From Buttiauxella gaviniae (GTDB lineage Bacteria > Pseudomonadota > Gammaproteobacteria > Enterobacterales > Enterobacteriaceae): a stretch of 64,000 nucleotides of DNA. Shown here in pieces: positions 27,297 to 35,928 of the stretch (within the stretch, counting starts at the first letter, position 1; each line of letters begins with the position of its first letter). The position numbers and the translations under genes are program-made. Under the pieces are notes generated by a model that was not told where the DNA came from, did no database searches, and was given only the letters and a program-made list of their open reading frames with translations. The stretch spans positions 3,596,001-3,660,000 of the forward strand of contig NZ_JBFMVT010000002.1 of NCBI RefSeq assembly GCF_040786275.1, read 5' to 3'.

Positions 27297-27995
27297 TCAA
27301 AACGGACTCGCATTCCGCGCTGTAATCAACTTTTCACTGATAGGGTGAACAAAATGCAGCTCGCTGGCGTGCAGCATCAGGCGAGGTGTTTGCTCGGTAC
27401 CTGGCAGCAGGCGGCCGCCGTACAGATCGCAGCCCAAAATAGGGTGGCCCAACTGCTGGCAGTGAATGCGGAGTTGATGAGTGCGCCCGGTTTCCGGGGT
27501 GAGCTGCACCCGCGTTAATGGCAGTACCGTCCCGTCATCCTGTTCACGATAAAAGCGCTCCACAACCTGATAATGCGAACGTGCGGGTTTACCGGTGATG
27601 GCACAAATCGACATCAGCGGGAACAGCGCCGGGTCTTTGGCTATCGCAGCGTCGATGACCCCTTCGTCGTCGCTCAGGTGACCGCAGAGCAGGGCGCTGT
27701 ACACTTTGGTGACTGTGCGCTGGCTGAACTGCTGGCAGAGTGCCGCATTGATAGCTTTATTGAGAGCAACCACCATCAGCCCGGAAGTGCCGAAATCCAG
27801 GCGGTGGACGAGGGTGCAGCCGGGGAATGTCTTAACCAACCGATGATGCACTGAATCCAGATTTTGCGGGTTTTTCCCCGAAAGACTGAGCAGCCCGGCG
27901 GGTTTGTTGATAAGCACCAGGTGATCGTCCTGATAGAGCGTCTCGATCTCGGAATGGCAAGGTGGGGCAATAAAAGTATCGATAATCGTAGACAT
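27297..27995 (-). CDS. RluA-family pseudouridine synthase-like protein
   Basis: This enzyme is expected to isomerise uridine to pseudouridine in rRNA or tRNA. The catalytic motif HRLDFGTSG with its aspartate lies at about residues 64-72. The N-terminal NKPAGLLSLSG and the C-terminal TGRTHQLRIHCQQLGHPILGCDLYGG are standard RluA landmarks. At 232 aa it is compact, with no S4 domain, as in the RluA/TIGR01621-type group. The target RNA is unknown. It is the last core-genome gene before the tRNA-Asn junction. Confidence 0.88.
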   Translation of the reverse strand: MSTIIDTFIAPPCHSEIETLYQDDHLVLINKPAGLLSLSGKNPQNLDSVHHRLVKTFPGCTLVHRLDFGTSGLMVVALNKAINAALCQQFSQRTVTKVYSALLCGHLSDDEGVIDAAIAKDPALFPLMSICAITGKPARSHYQVVERFYREQDDGTVLPLTRVQLTPETGRTHQLRIHCQQLGHPILGCDLYGGRLLPGTEQTPRLMLHASELHFVHPISEKLITARNASPF

Positions 27996-28075
27996 CAGGC
28001 AACCCGGAGGAAAAGTGGGTGCGGATGATAACGAATTTTGAGGCGAGTGGCGAATCAGGCAGAGCCAGAAAGCAA

Positions 28076-28105
28076 AAAAGCCTGCTCAGTTTCCTGAGCA
28101 GGCTT
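28076..28105. terminator. tRNA-Asn terminator hairpin at the ICE junction
   Basis: CCTGCTCAG-TTTC-CTGAGCAGG is flanked by AAAAAAG and CTTT. On the minus strand it reads as the terminator directly after a tRNA-Asn 3' end, which lies next to it. Confidence 0.8.
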
Positions 28106-28111
28106 TCGAAT

Positions 28112-28128
28112 TTGGCTCCTCTGACTGG
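28112..28128 (-). other. ICE attachment site: 17-bp tRNA-Asn 3' end
   Basis: TTGGCTCCTCTGACTGG is the reverse complement of CCAGTCAGAGGAGCCAA, the tRNA-Asn 3' end and the 17-bp direct repeat known for ICEKp elements and the Yersinia high-pathogenicity island. The tRNA sequence stops after the repeat, so the intact tRNA gene should be at the other end, outside this window. Confidence 0.88.
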
Positions 28129-28347
28129 GATCGCCTTAGTCATTAACTGACTGATAATTAATCTAGAAGAGAAAATATTTTTGTCAAGACCACCAGAATG
28201 ACCACCAGTAGGCGCAGGTTACATAAACCTAGTTTGAGCTTCCCCGCTGCATGTGGTGATCGTTACTATAGTTATATCTTCAAGGGCTGTCTGCTCTATG
28301 CCAAAGCGGATGTTGTCCATCTGCAAGTCACTTGGAAAAGAGCTCCG

Positions 28348-29181
28348 TCACTTCTGTAATCTATCTATATTAATGTAAAGCATCTCGATTAGTTCTTTCG
28401 CATTTTGACTGTAGTGCAAGGCCCTATGGCAATTGGGACAAAGTGCAACACAGTTGCTTGTGGTATCAGCACCGGCTGAAGAGAGAGGTATCACGTGATG
28501 TACCTCTAGGTATGGGCTGCCATCATTTAAATAAAACGGTGCCTTTTCACCACAGTTTTCACAAACGCCCTTGCTTTGCTGCAAGACCCAAGCTTTCACC
28601 GCAGGATCTCTAATATAGACCTTTTGCAGTCGCTCTACTGCGCCTGGTATTTTATATCCTGTGGGCTCGCTCAAAGGTTTTTTTATTAATCTACTAACCC
28701 TTATATTCAGAATGCTCTCATCATCTGTAGGTTGCAAGAGAACTAATGATTCTCCATGTATTATCGGTTCCCAAAATTCGCCACTATTGACTTTAGGAAC
28801 ATTTATCATTATTCGTTTGGTCCTGTTACCTGATGGAACTTCTTTTCTGCCTGTTCTGCTGAAATGAGCCTGATAACTGCACATTTCTTGGCGAATATCT
28901 CGAGGGCTATTACCCACTAGAGGGAAGTATTCACCAGGATGGATTTTTCTTTCAGCTATGGACGGCATATGTTTTCTGGCTGTCGATGAGGCAAGATACA
29001 CAACGACATTATCTACATCGGAATTAATCAGTCGCTCAATGATACAATCGAGGGCAATATTGTAGTCTTTGTTTCTATGTGCTGGCCCCCAAGACTCAAG
29101 GATTAGGCCATAAACCCCATCTTCTTCATCTACTGAGCACTCTGCGCTCAGTTCAGTGCCATTCTTATCAAAAACATGCAT
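28348..29181 (-). CDS. HNH endonuclease-domain protein
   Basis: The C-terminal part (about residues 205-265) is an HNH nuclease with a zinc ribbon: CENCGEKAPF, LEVHHVIPLSSAGADTTSNCVALCPNCHRALHY. The histidine pair and the asparagine of the HNH are present. The N-terminal 190 residues are not recognised. The family includes McrA-like modification-dependent nucleases, so a restriction role is possible but unproven. It sits alone between two tRNA-Asn end copies, so it probably arrived separately from the Druantia genes. At 277 aa it appears intact. Confidence 0.75.
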   Translation of the reverse strand: MHVFDKNGTELSAECSVDEEDGVYGLILESWGPAHRNKDYNIALDCIIERLINSDVDNVVVYLASSTARKHMPSIAERKIHPGEYFPLVGNSPRDIRQEMCSYQAHFSRTGRKEVPSGNRTKRIMINVPKVNSGEFWEPIIHGESLVLLQPTDDESILNIRVSRLIKKPLSEPTGYKIPGAVERLQKVYIRDPAVKAWVLQQSKGVCENCGEKAPFYLNDGSPYLEVHHVIPLSSAGADTTSNCVALCPNCHRALHYSQNAKELIEMLYINIDRLQK

Positions 29182-29374
29182 TACAGTGAGCTTTTGTTAG
29201 GATTTTTTACAAAAATACTATCTATCCGTATAAATACGCAAATTTTTATTAATAATAGAGCTGACCTGCTACCCGTTGATTAGAACACGAAAATGTTAGT
29301 AATTGATATCATTTGAAAACAGCTGCGAACTTCCGCTCCTTGCTCTTAGTTGTCTTCAGATACAACCGAATGTA

Positions 29375-29433
29375 AAAAGCCCGCCTTAGGCAGCTGAGGC
29401 GGGCTTTTCTAGAATTTTAGTTCCTCTGACTGG
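29375..29433. other. Second, diverged terminator plus tRNA-Asn 3' end copy
   Basis: A terminator stem AAAAGCCCGCCT / AGGCGGGCTTTT (29375-29408) is followed by TTAGTTCCTCTGACTGG (29417-29433). The latter matches the 28112 att repeat at 15 of 17 positions. The similarity continues beyond it (GTCATTAACT…TGATTTA). This is an older junction left by a separate integration at the same tRNA. Confidence 0.75.
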
Positions 29434-29558
29434 GGTAGACTTCGTCATTAACTATATGATTTACAAATTAAAAAATAACGAAAACAACACCAAAAACTGA
29501 TAACCATTTTAACCCATGAAACAGATTTTAAAGCAGCGTCATTCTCAATCCCTGTCCA

Positions 29559-29966
29559 TCATTCTTTTAAAAACGTTTTCAATCTTTCCAGAAGGATATC
29601 CGTCTCTTTAAGTTCGCACTCCCACACTACCAAAGCTCGCCAGCCCATTTCGCATAGCTCTGACAAATGTAGAGAATCCCTGACTTTGTTTTTTTCCAAC
29701 TTAGCAAACCAATATTCCTGATTTGACTTTGGCATACGATGTCGCCGACATCCTTCATGCCCATGCCAAAAGCAGCCATGCACGAAGATAACTTTGTGCT
29801 TTCCCCAAAAGACCAGATCGGGCTTGCCCGGCAGTCGCGGATCATATAAACGATAACGAAACCCTGCATGATAAACGAGACGTCTGATGATTCTCTCAGG
29901 ACTAGTATCTTTTCCCTTAACTCGGGACATAACATAGCTTCGTTTGGCCGGAGTCAGTGTATCCAT
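29559..29966 (-). CDS. vsr: Very short patch repair endonuclease Vsr
   Basis: Vsr nicks next to the T of T:G mismatches produced when 5-methylcytosine deaminates, so repair restores the methylation site. The 135-aa product has the family signatures MSRVKGKDTSPE, RYRLYDPRLPGKPDLVF and the zinc/catalytic VIFVHGCFWHGHEGCR. It is complete. It lies at the downstream end of the druM-F-G-E operon, about 100 bp after druE, and presumably serves the druM methyltransferase. Confidence 0.94.
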   Translation of the reverse strand: MDTLTPAKRSYVMSRVKGKDTSPERIIRRLVYHAGFRYRLYDPRLPGKPDLVFWGKHKVIFVHGCFWHGHEGCRRHRMPKSNQEYWFAKLEKNKVRDSLHLSELCEMGWRALVVWECELKETDILLERLKTFLKE

Positions 29967-30062
29967 GAGAAAACCTCGCTATGTTATGCCGTAGTTTAAA
30001 GGCGCTTTTGCATTGAAAGCGCCTTCGGATAAAAAATTAACCAGTAACAATAAACGCTACTG

Positions 30063-33000
30063 CTATATTTTAACTCTGTTAAGGTTCGCCAACGCACGCA
30101 GCGGTCGTCTTTCCAGTTCAAACGTATCAATGAATAGTAGCGGCGACTCCCCGTCAGTCAATCCAAAAGAGTCAATCAGGGCATCACGTTCTGCATCTCT
30201 CCATTGCCATAAGGGATGCGTTACGGCCGCTCGCCAAAGCTCTTTCCCATCCTTTATTTCAATAAGGACAGGTAATGAATGTTCTTTTGACAATTTGATC
30301 GTTGCTGGTCGTAACGCCTCGACATCTTCCGCTAACTCAAACGCTCTTTCTCTCCATCCTTTCATCTCTGGCTGATTCCAGTCGGCGGCGTTCAGACCAC
30401 ATGCGAATTCGGGCATAACCATCGCCCGTAAGTAGGCCATACCTAACCGCCAATCCAGCAAACCGTGATACCGGCGGTTGCCGTAGCGCTGTATGCACTT
30501 GTAACATGCGGTTTTACATTGAGTCGGGTGATCCTTTTTCAGAAAATCAGCCATAGGCCAGGCGTGCTGATCTTTCAGAATTTCATGCAATAGTGTGACT
30601 ATCAAAGTCGGGCCGCCAGCGACTACTGGTTCGGAAAGCCGTCTGCACAACCCTGAACCGTTGATTAACGCGTCGGCGATTTGCAATATGGGTTTACCAA
30701 GATGCAGTCGGGGTTCAAGCATTTCGAATTCATCTGGCGAAACATCCAGATAGAGTGCTGCCTTATGCGTCAATATCTGGGTCGCGCTGATAGCCGCCGC
30801 GCGCGTAGGCAAATTCATGTACTCGCCGTATCTGGCGACCATGTCCAGATTAAGGCGAGCATCGAATTTAGTTAATTCGATATGAAGCGATTCTGTCTCT
30901 TTGCTGGATACAAGCCCAAAACTTTTTTTCTTGCCGCTACACTGCCAGCGCGGGTTATTGTGAGATTCCAACCAACCTGAATCGATAGCCTGTTCACCTT
31001 TAACTGACGGGCAATAAGTAGAAAAGGGTATTGGTGCTTTTAGATCATTTGCCAGGTCAACAGTAAATCGCTCACCTTCCTTTTCTCCATTAATGGTGCC
31101 ATCATTGAGGCGAAGAATGGTCACTTCGCCGCGTCGTACAGTGAAAGAATCGCATTTTGTTGGAACACCCTCATGCAAAACTGTCGCTGTGGTTTTCAAC
31201 GACATACGGATAAAACTATCTATATCGTCTTTGGGTTTGAAATCCGTGCGAAAAGCTGCTGGCGTGACATAAAGCCTGAACTCCTCAGGACCGATCGGCG
31301 TTCGGCAATCCTCGCAATTAATGTCATTGTCAGGTTTATGTAGCTCCAGTTTGGCGGAACCGCATGCAGGGCAAATTGCTACATGGCTGCATGACTCCTG
31401 CCATGAGCCTACCGTCGAGAGATCCGACATTCGATTGTTCTGGAACTGTGGTTCCTGGTAATTGCCTGTGAAGCCTATTACCTCATGCTTTTTCTTATCT
31501 TTAATCAATACCGAACCTGGAGCATACTCGAAAACTGCGAGATCAAGATCGCGATCCATCGTCGACCATTCGTATTCTTCCTGAGAGTTTGGACCTTTTG
31601 TTTTACGCAATCCCAAATAAAGGTTGCGTACCCGAGTCGGCATTCCATACATCGGCAGTTTGCCGTGCTCGGCCAGGAAACGAGCTAGCCCCATATCTTC
31701 TTCAGGAGCATTAACGTTCAATTCAGCGATTTCTTCAATTATTCTTTCCGCGTTTACTGCGGAATAAAGACGTAGTCTTTGCTCTGGATCGAATGTTGCC
31801 GCTTCGATAAAGCGATCATGTATATTCTGAGTTGCTTTCAACGCTCCCAGCAATCGTTCAGCCCAATTCGTTTCATCGCTATGATAATAATCATGCGTAG
31901 CAACATATTCTCCATGAATATCAGGCGGAACAAGTTTATCGCCAGGGAAAGTTGTTCCGTTTTTATGATCCTCTTCACGTAAAAGATTAAATGCAGCTCT
32001 AAGCCATACTTTCCGCATAAGTCTCAATGGAATAGCGTCGTGATCTACCGCCAGAAAAGGAGGTGGTGGTGGATCTCCGGTGATCGCATGAGGATGAGCG
32101 AAATAGTAAGCATCATGAGTACGTCCGCGACAAAATGTGATAACGAAAGAAAACGCTTGGCCGCGTCGCCCAGCTCGACCGACGCGCTGCTGGTAGTTAA
32201 ACCGCTGAGGCGGCATGTTAGCTTGATAAACCGACTGAAGTGATCCGATATCAATTCCGACTTCCATTGTCGTGGTAACGGCAAGCATGTCTATTTCCGC
32301 ATCAAGCTTTTCAAGTTCACTCATCTTATCGACGAAAATCCCCTTGAACTTACGCAAACGATCGGAGAAATCATCCGTCTGTCCCGTTAATTCTTCGACG
32401 TTCAGCCGGAAACGTTTAACTCCATCTCGCTCTCCACGTACAATGCGCTTACCAAGAAAATTTTCCTCCCATAGATCTTCGACAATTCCACTGGGTTCAA
32501 GGTCGAGTGCATTCACGCAACGGGTACAATATTTAAACCCTAAATGTAAGTGAATTCGCCCACATTTTCCGCATTGCCAGTAATGATCGCCTGGTTTACT
32601 GATTTTGAGGAACAACTTACCGATATTGATTAGTCCTGCCTTATGCTCAAGCAGAGAAAGTTGATTTAAGATACGCGTTAAACCATCTTGATACCCGCTA
32701 TCACCGAATAAGACTCTGGCGACGCGCTTAACTTTCTCTTTTTCAACATCTTTCCCAACATACCAGTCACGAGTACGGCTTGCATCGAAATATTTATTCT
32801 CCTTAACACGATAGGCGCCGGAAAACACCCTTAGCCAAGCATCAATTTCCGGCATGTCATCTTTATCTGAGATGCATGGGTATGCCAGCCCTGTTTCTTC
32901 TAGCGCGAAAAAAGTATTGGCGAAAATAACATCATCTATCAATTCAGATTGATCGTAAGATATTTTCGTTTTTATTTTCATTCGTTCATGAGAAGGAAGC

Positions 33001-35909
33001 CTTTCACTGAATCCAATAGTTCCCCCTTCTTTAATGAAATTTGTATGCCAAACAGCGCTATCATTCTCATCTGAATTAGAACGATATTTATAGGGTGATA
33101 TCCCCAACCCGACGAGCTCAGATGTGATTCTTCCGATTGAGTCACCTTCAGACTCCAGTAATTTGTCGATTTTTATCCGTCGATATTTACAAAGTTCAGT
33201 AATTCCGATTTGGCTTTTTTGAAGGTCATGCAGTCTGATATACTCATCGTAATCTCCAGATTGTTTCGCTTTGGCTTTCCTGTCTTCAATATCCTCGTCT
33301 GAAATGTACCCGCTTTCAGCCTCCTTAATCATCGCTCTGGAAGCGGCGACCAATATTTCCCTGCGTAGATCTCGTAAGTGCAGCCGTTCGATTTCCAGCG
33401 CCATTGATGCCGCATCCTGTCGACTGTCTGAGAAAACAATACTCTTTGCTTCCGCGCCGATTGCATGCAGTAATTCAAATAGCTCCGTTGCTACCAGTTG
33501 GGATGATTTCGTCACACCAGTTCGAAATGCGCGAATGGGCGTTCTGGAACGATTGCTGGCAGGTCGGCTGGAATAGTCAATGCCGCAGTTAGGGCAGCAG
33601 AAAGGCTGAGCAGAAGGGTTCTTCGCCGGCTCGCCTTTTTTAGGTTTAACCGGATTCTGGAAATAGAGATACCCGCGAACCGCGTCAGTATTCGTCGTCG
33701 ATGTTTCCTGCCCAATGGTCACAATGCCTGTAACAGGATTAAGCGCCGCTTTTTCCCAGACATCCCAACCTTTTTCGCAACCTACAGGAGGCCGACCGGC
33801 TATATCTACAGGCCAGAAAACCGCAAACTCCTCCAGCGTCATATCATCGTAATATTCAGCGCCGGGACGTTCGGGAAGATTTTCCAGATTGGTCGCCGAG
33901 GGTAATAATTCGATTGTTTTACCGTGATTCTGTCCCTTCTGACCGCCGAGCAGTAAATCGCCGCATGCTTCGCAGTATAGCATTTCAAATAAACGACGAC
34001 CGCGCTCTCCGCCTGGGGCTGAAGGCGCGTGGGATAGGCCTCGTTCCAGACAAAAATCAGCAAATTTTGCCTTTTGTTCTCCCGGTGATACGGAGGCGAA
34101 GAAACCCTCAATATTTCTGACGAATGTATGTACGCGAAAAGCTGGTGTAACGTTGGCGGGTTTCTCGCAATCCATCCCGGATTCCGGCAGTGCGCGCACC
34201 AGCATTAACCCGCGTAATGCTAATTCCAATTCATCTTGTTTATCCGTATCTTCCTTCAGAAAAATCTTATCAATGATTAGTCCCGGCGGCATCGCTCGCG
34301 GCGACTCGCTGCCTTCTTCTATACAAGCGTTGGTAAGCAGGGCAGCTGCTTTTTCCGCTGCTTGTTTAATGCCTTGCATGCCATTTTGCGCTTTCACGCC
34401 CAAAGCCTGGAAGACATTAGACAAAGCCTTACTAAGCGCGTCCGTCATGTTCAGATTGCGAACGACATTTCCCTGCCCCTCAAGAGCAACTCGCATTAAT
34501 GCGGCGAAAGGCCGCACGGTGATTTTTCCTTCTGGCTTCGACGGTATATAAGGTTTTCCTTGGATGACGCAGTTACGCCAGAAATCAGGCTTATCGCTAC
34601 CGGGATCCAGAGAATCGCAGCAAGTGCCAAAGGGCGCAAAGAGATCCCGGAGGTATTTCCGTGATTGTTCTCCATCCGCGCCATCCATCGGCAGCGATGC
34701 GGAAGACGCCAGCAAACGCAGTTTGTAGCGATGTTTCGGGTCGTCAAGCCCGAGTCTGATAATCAGCGACTTAATCAACATCGCGGTTTCGGTTCCAGCG
34801 GAACCACGCATTAAATGCAGCTCGTCGAATACCAGATAGAAGTACGCGTCGTTGTTATTCATCAGCCATTCGCGCGTAGCATCAAAAATACTGTCTTCGA
34901 CTTCGCGCGAAAGCATTGCCCCAAGCATTGAGGCGTTAGTGACGAGAACGTCAGGCGGGGTTGCCTGCATATCCCAGCGAGACATCATTTCCCCACCATC
35001 TGTCGAAGGAAATATATATCGGGTCTTTTCCGACGAGTTTTCTTTTTCGTCGAATGCGCGCGCAGCCTGCTGATTGCTATCAATTCGCTTCAGCGCCTTA
35101 CGTAATTTTTCAAGATTACGGGCACGGCGACTTTTTTCCGATTTGACTCCGGAGAGACGAGGATGGCTAGCATAGCCAGTAATAGGTGTTGTGCTGGTAT
35201 ATTGCCCGAAGAATATTCGATTTCCGGAGAAGCGATTCCCCATCACCTGCCGCGCGTCATCAGAATCCAACGTTTTACGTAAACGCGCCATTTGATCTTC
35301 AACTAGAGCGTTCATTGGGTAAAGCACTAGTGCCCTGACTGCCGCCTGACGTTTTTCTCCTTCGCGACGAGGAACCCAGTTTGTTTTTTCGCCATTCCAC
35401 CATCGATTTTGCAGATAACCATCGCAAGGCGCGGCCCAGCTGACAGCCTCATTCGATAATGCAGCCAGTATAGGCAACATAAAACTTTCCGTTTTTCCCG
35501 AACCTGTTCCCGATGTAACAATGCCGGGGCAGCCGGGGCGAATACCGTGCTCCAGCATTTGAATCTGGTGGCTATATGGCGCATGGACCGAACGACGTGG
35601 CCAGACTTCGTCACCAGGTTTCGAATCGAACAGACCGGATAACGCTAATTCGACGAACGCCTTCCGGCCTTTGCTAGACAAGCTATTCAGGGGGCCACCG
35701 TCCATCTCGGCCAGAGCTTCCAGCGTTTTATCCGAAGATTCATACCGTAAAACAGGTTCAATGTAGGGCTCCGCGGCAAATTCCCCGCTGCTATTCAAAA
35801 GATTGCGCCTTGAGGCCGCGACTGAAGGATCGGCAATTCGAAAGCTGGTTTCTATATATGAAATGAAGAAGTCCTGAATACGGCGAAAACCACCAATAGG
35901 ATCTAACAT
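30063..35909 (-). CDS. druE: Druantia helicase DruE (SF2 helicase with DUF1998)
   Basis: DruE is the shared core protein of Druantia anti-phage systems. The 1948-aa product is a superfamily 2 helicase: Walker A SGTGSGKTES (residues about 133-142), a DELH motif II (VFDELHLM, about 360), SSASLP as motif III, and QRVGRAGRRGQ as motif VI (about 1240). The C-terminal DUF1998 zinc region has CKTACYKCIQRYGNRRYHGLLDW (about 1795-1820). Further cysteine pairs (CEACG, CCPNCG, CGKCGRIH…CTRC, CPACG…CEDC) indicate several zinc sites. AAGGAG precedes the ATG. It is the largest gene of the operon and follows druG after 19 bp. Assignment rests on domain architecture plus gene order. Confidence 0.88.
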   Translation of the reverse strand: MLDPIGGFRRIQDFFISYIETSFRIADPSVAASRRNLLNSSGEFAAEPYIEPVLRYESSDKTLEALAEMDGGPLNSLSSKGRKAFVELALSGLFDSKPGDEVWPRRSVHAPYSHQIQMLEHGIRPGCPGIVTSGTGSGKTESFMLPILAALSNEAVSWAAPCDGYLQNRWWNGEKTNWVPRREGEKRQAAVRALVLYPMNALVEDQMARLRKTLDSDDARQVMGNRFSGNRIFFGQYTSTTPITGYASHPRLSGVKSEKSRRARNLEKLRKALKRIDSNQQAARAFDEKENSSEKTRYIFPSTDGGEMMSRWDMQATPPDVLVTNASMLGAMLSREVEDSIFDATREWLMNNNDAYFYLVFDELHLMRGSAGTETAMLIKSLIIRLGLDDPKHRYKLRLLASSASLPMDGADGEQSRKYLRDLFAPFGTCCDSLDPGSDKPDFWRNCVIQGKPYIPSKPEGKITVRPFAALMRVALEGQGNVVRNLNMTDALSKALSNVFQALGVKAQNGMQGIKQAAEKAAALLTNACIEEGSESPRAMPPGLIIDKIFLKEDTDKQDELELALRGLMLVRALPESGMDCEKPANVTPAFRVHTFVRNIEGFFASVSPGEQKAKFADFCLERGLSHAPSAPGGERGRRLFEMLYCEACGDLLLGGQKGQNHGKTIELLPSATNLENLPERPGAEYYDDMTLEEFAVFWPVDIAGRPPVGCEKGWDVWEKAALNPVTGIVTIGQETSTTNTDAVRGYLYFQNPVKPKKGEPAKNPSAQPFCCPNCGIDYSSRPASNRSRTPIRAFRTGVTKSSQLVATELFELLHAIGAEAKSIVFSDSRQDAASMALEIERLHLRDLRREILVAASRAMIKEAESGYISDEDIEDRKAKAKQSGDYDEYIRLHDLQKSQIGITELCKYRRIKIDKLLESEGDSIGRITSELVGLGISPYKYRSNSDENDSAVWHTNFIKEGGTIGFSERLPSHERMKIKTKISYDQSELIDDVIFANTFFALEETGLAYPCISDKDDMPEIDAWLRVFSGAYRVKENKYFDASRTRDWYVGKDVEKEKVKRVARVLFGDSGYQDGLTRILNQLSLLEHKAGLINIGKLFLKISKPGDHYWQCGKCGRIHLHLGFKYCTRCVNALDLEPSGIVEDLWEENFLGKRIVRGERDGVKRFRLNVEELTGQTDDFSDRLRKFKGIFVDKMSELEKLDAEIDMLAVTTTMEVGIDIGSLQSVYQANMPPQRFNYQQRVGRAGRRGQAFSFVITFCRGRTHDAYYFAHPHAITGDPPPPPFLAVDHDAIPLRLMRKVWLRAAFNLLREEDHKNGTTFPGDKLVPPDIHGEYVATHDYYHSDETNWAERLLGALKATQNIHDRFIEAATFDPEQRLRLYSAVNAERIIEEIAELNVNAPEEDMGLARFLAEHGKLPMYGMPTRVRNLYLGLRKTKGPNSQEEYEWSTMDRDLDLAVFEYAPGSVLIKDKKKHEVIGFTGNYQEPQFQNNRMSDLSTVGSWQESCSHVAICPACGSAKLELHKPDNDINCEDCRTPIGPEEFRLYVTPAAFRTDFKPKDDIDSFIRMSLKTTATVLHEGVPTKCDSFTVRRGEVTILRLNDGTINGEKEGERFTVDLANDLKAPIPFSTYCPSVKGEQAIDSGWLESHNNPRWQCSGKKKSFGLVSSKETESLHIELTKFDARLNLDMVARYGEYMNLPTRAAAISATQILTHKAALYLDVSPDEFEMLEPRLHLGKPILQIADALINGSGLCRRLSEPVVAGGPTLIVTLLHEILKDQHAWPMADFLKKDHPTQCKTACYKCIQRYGNRRYHGLLDWRLGMAYLRAMVMPEFACGLNAADWNQPEMKGWRERAFELAEDVEALRPATIKLSKEHSLPVLIEIKDGKELWRAAVTHPLWQWRDAERDALIDSFGLTDGESPLLFIDTFELERRPLRALANLNRVKI

Positions 35910-35928
35910 GATTTCCTTCTCCTATAAT

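Noticed and set aside
28076-28128. A complete tRNA-Asn gene at the junction
   Set aside because: Only the last 17 bp match; the sequence then departs from tRNA-Asn, so there is no anticodon arm.
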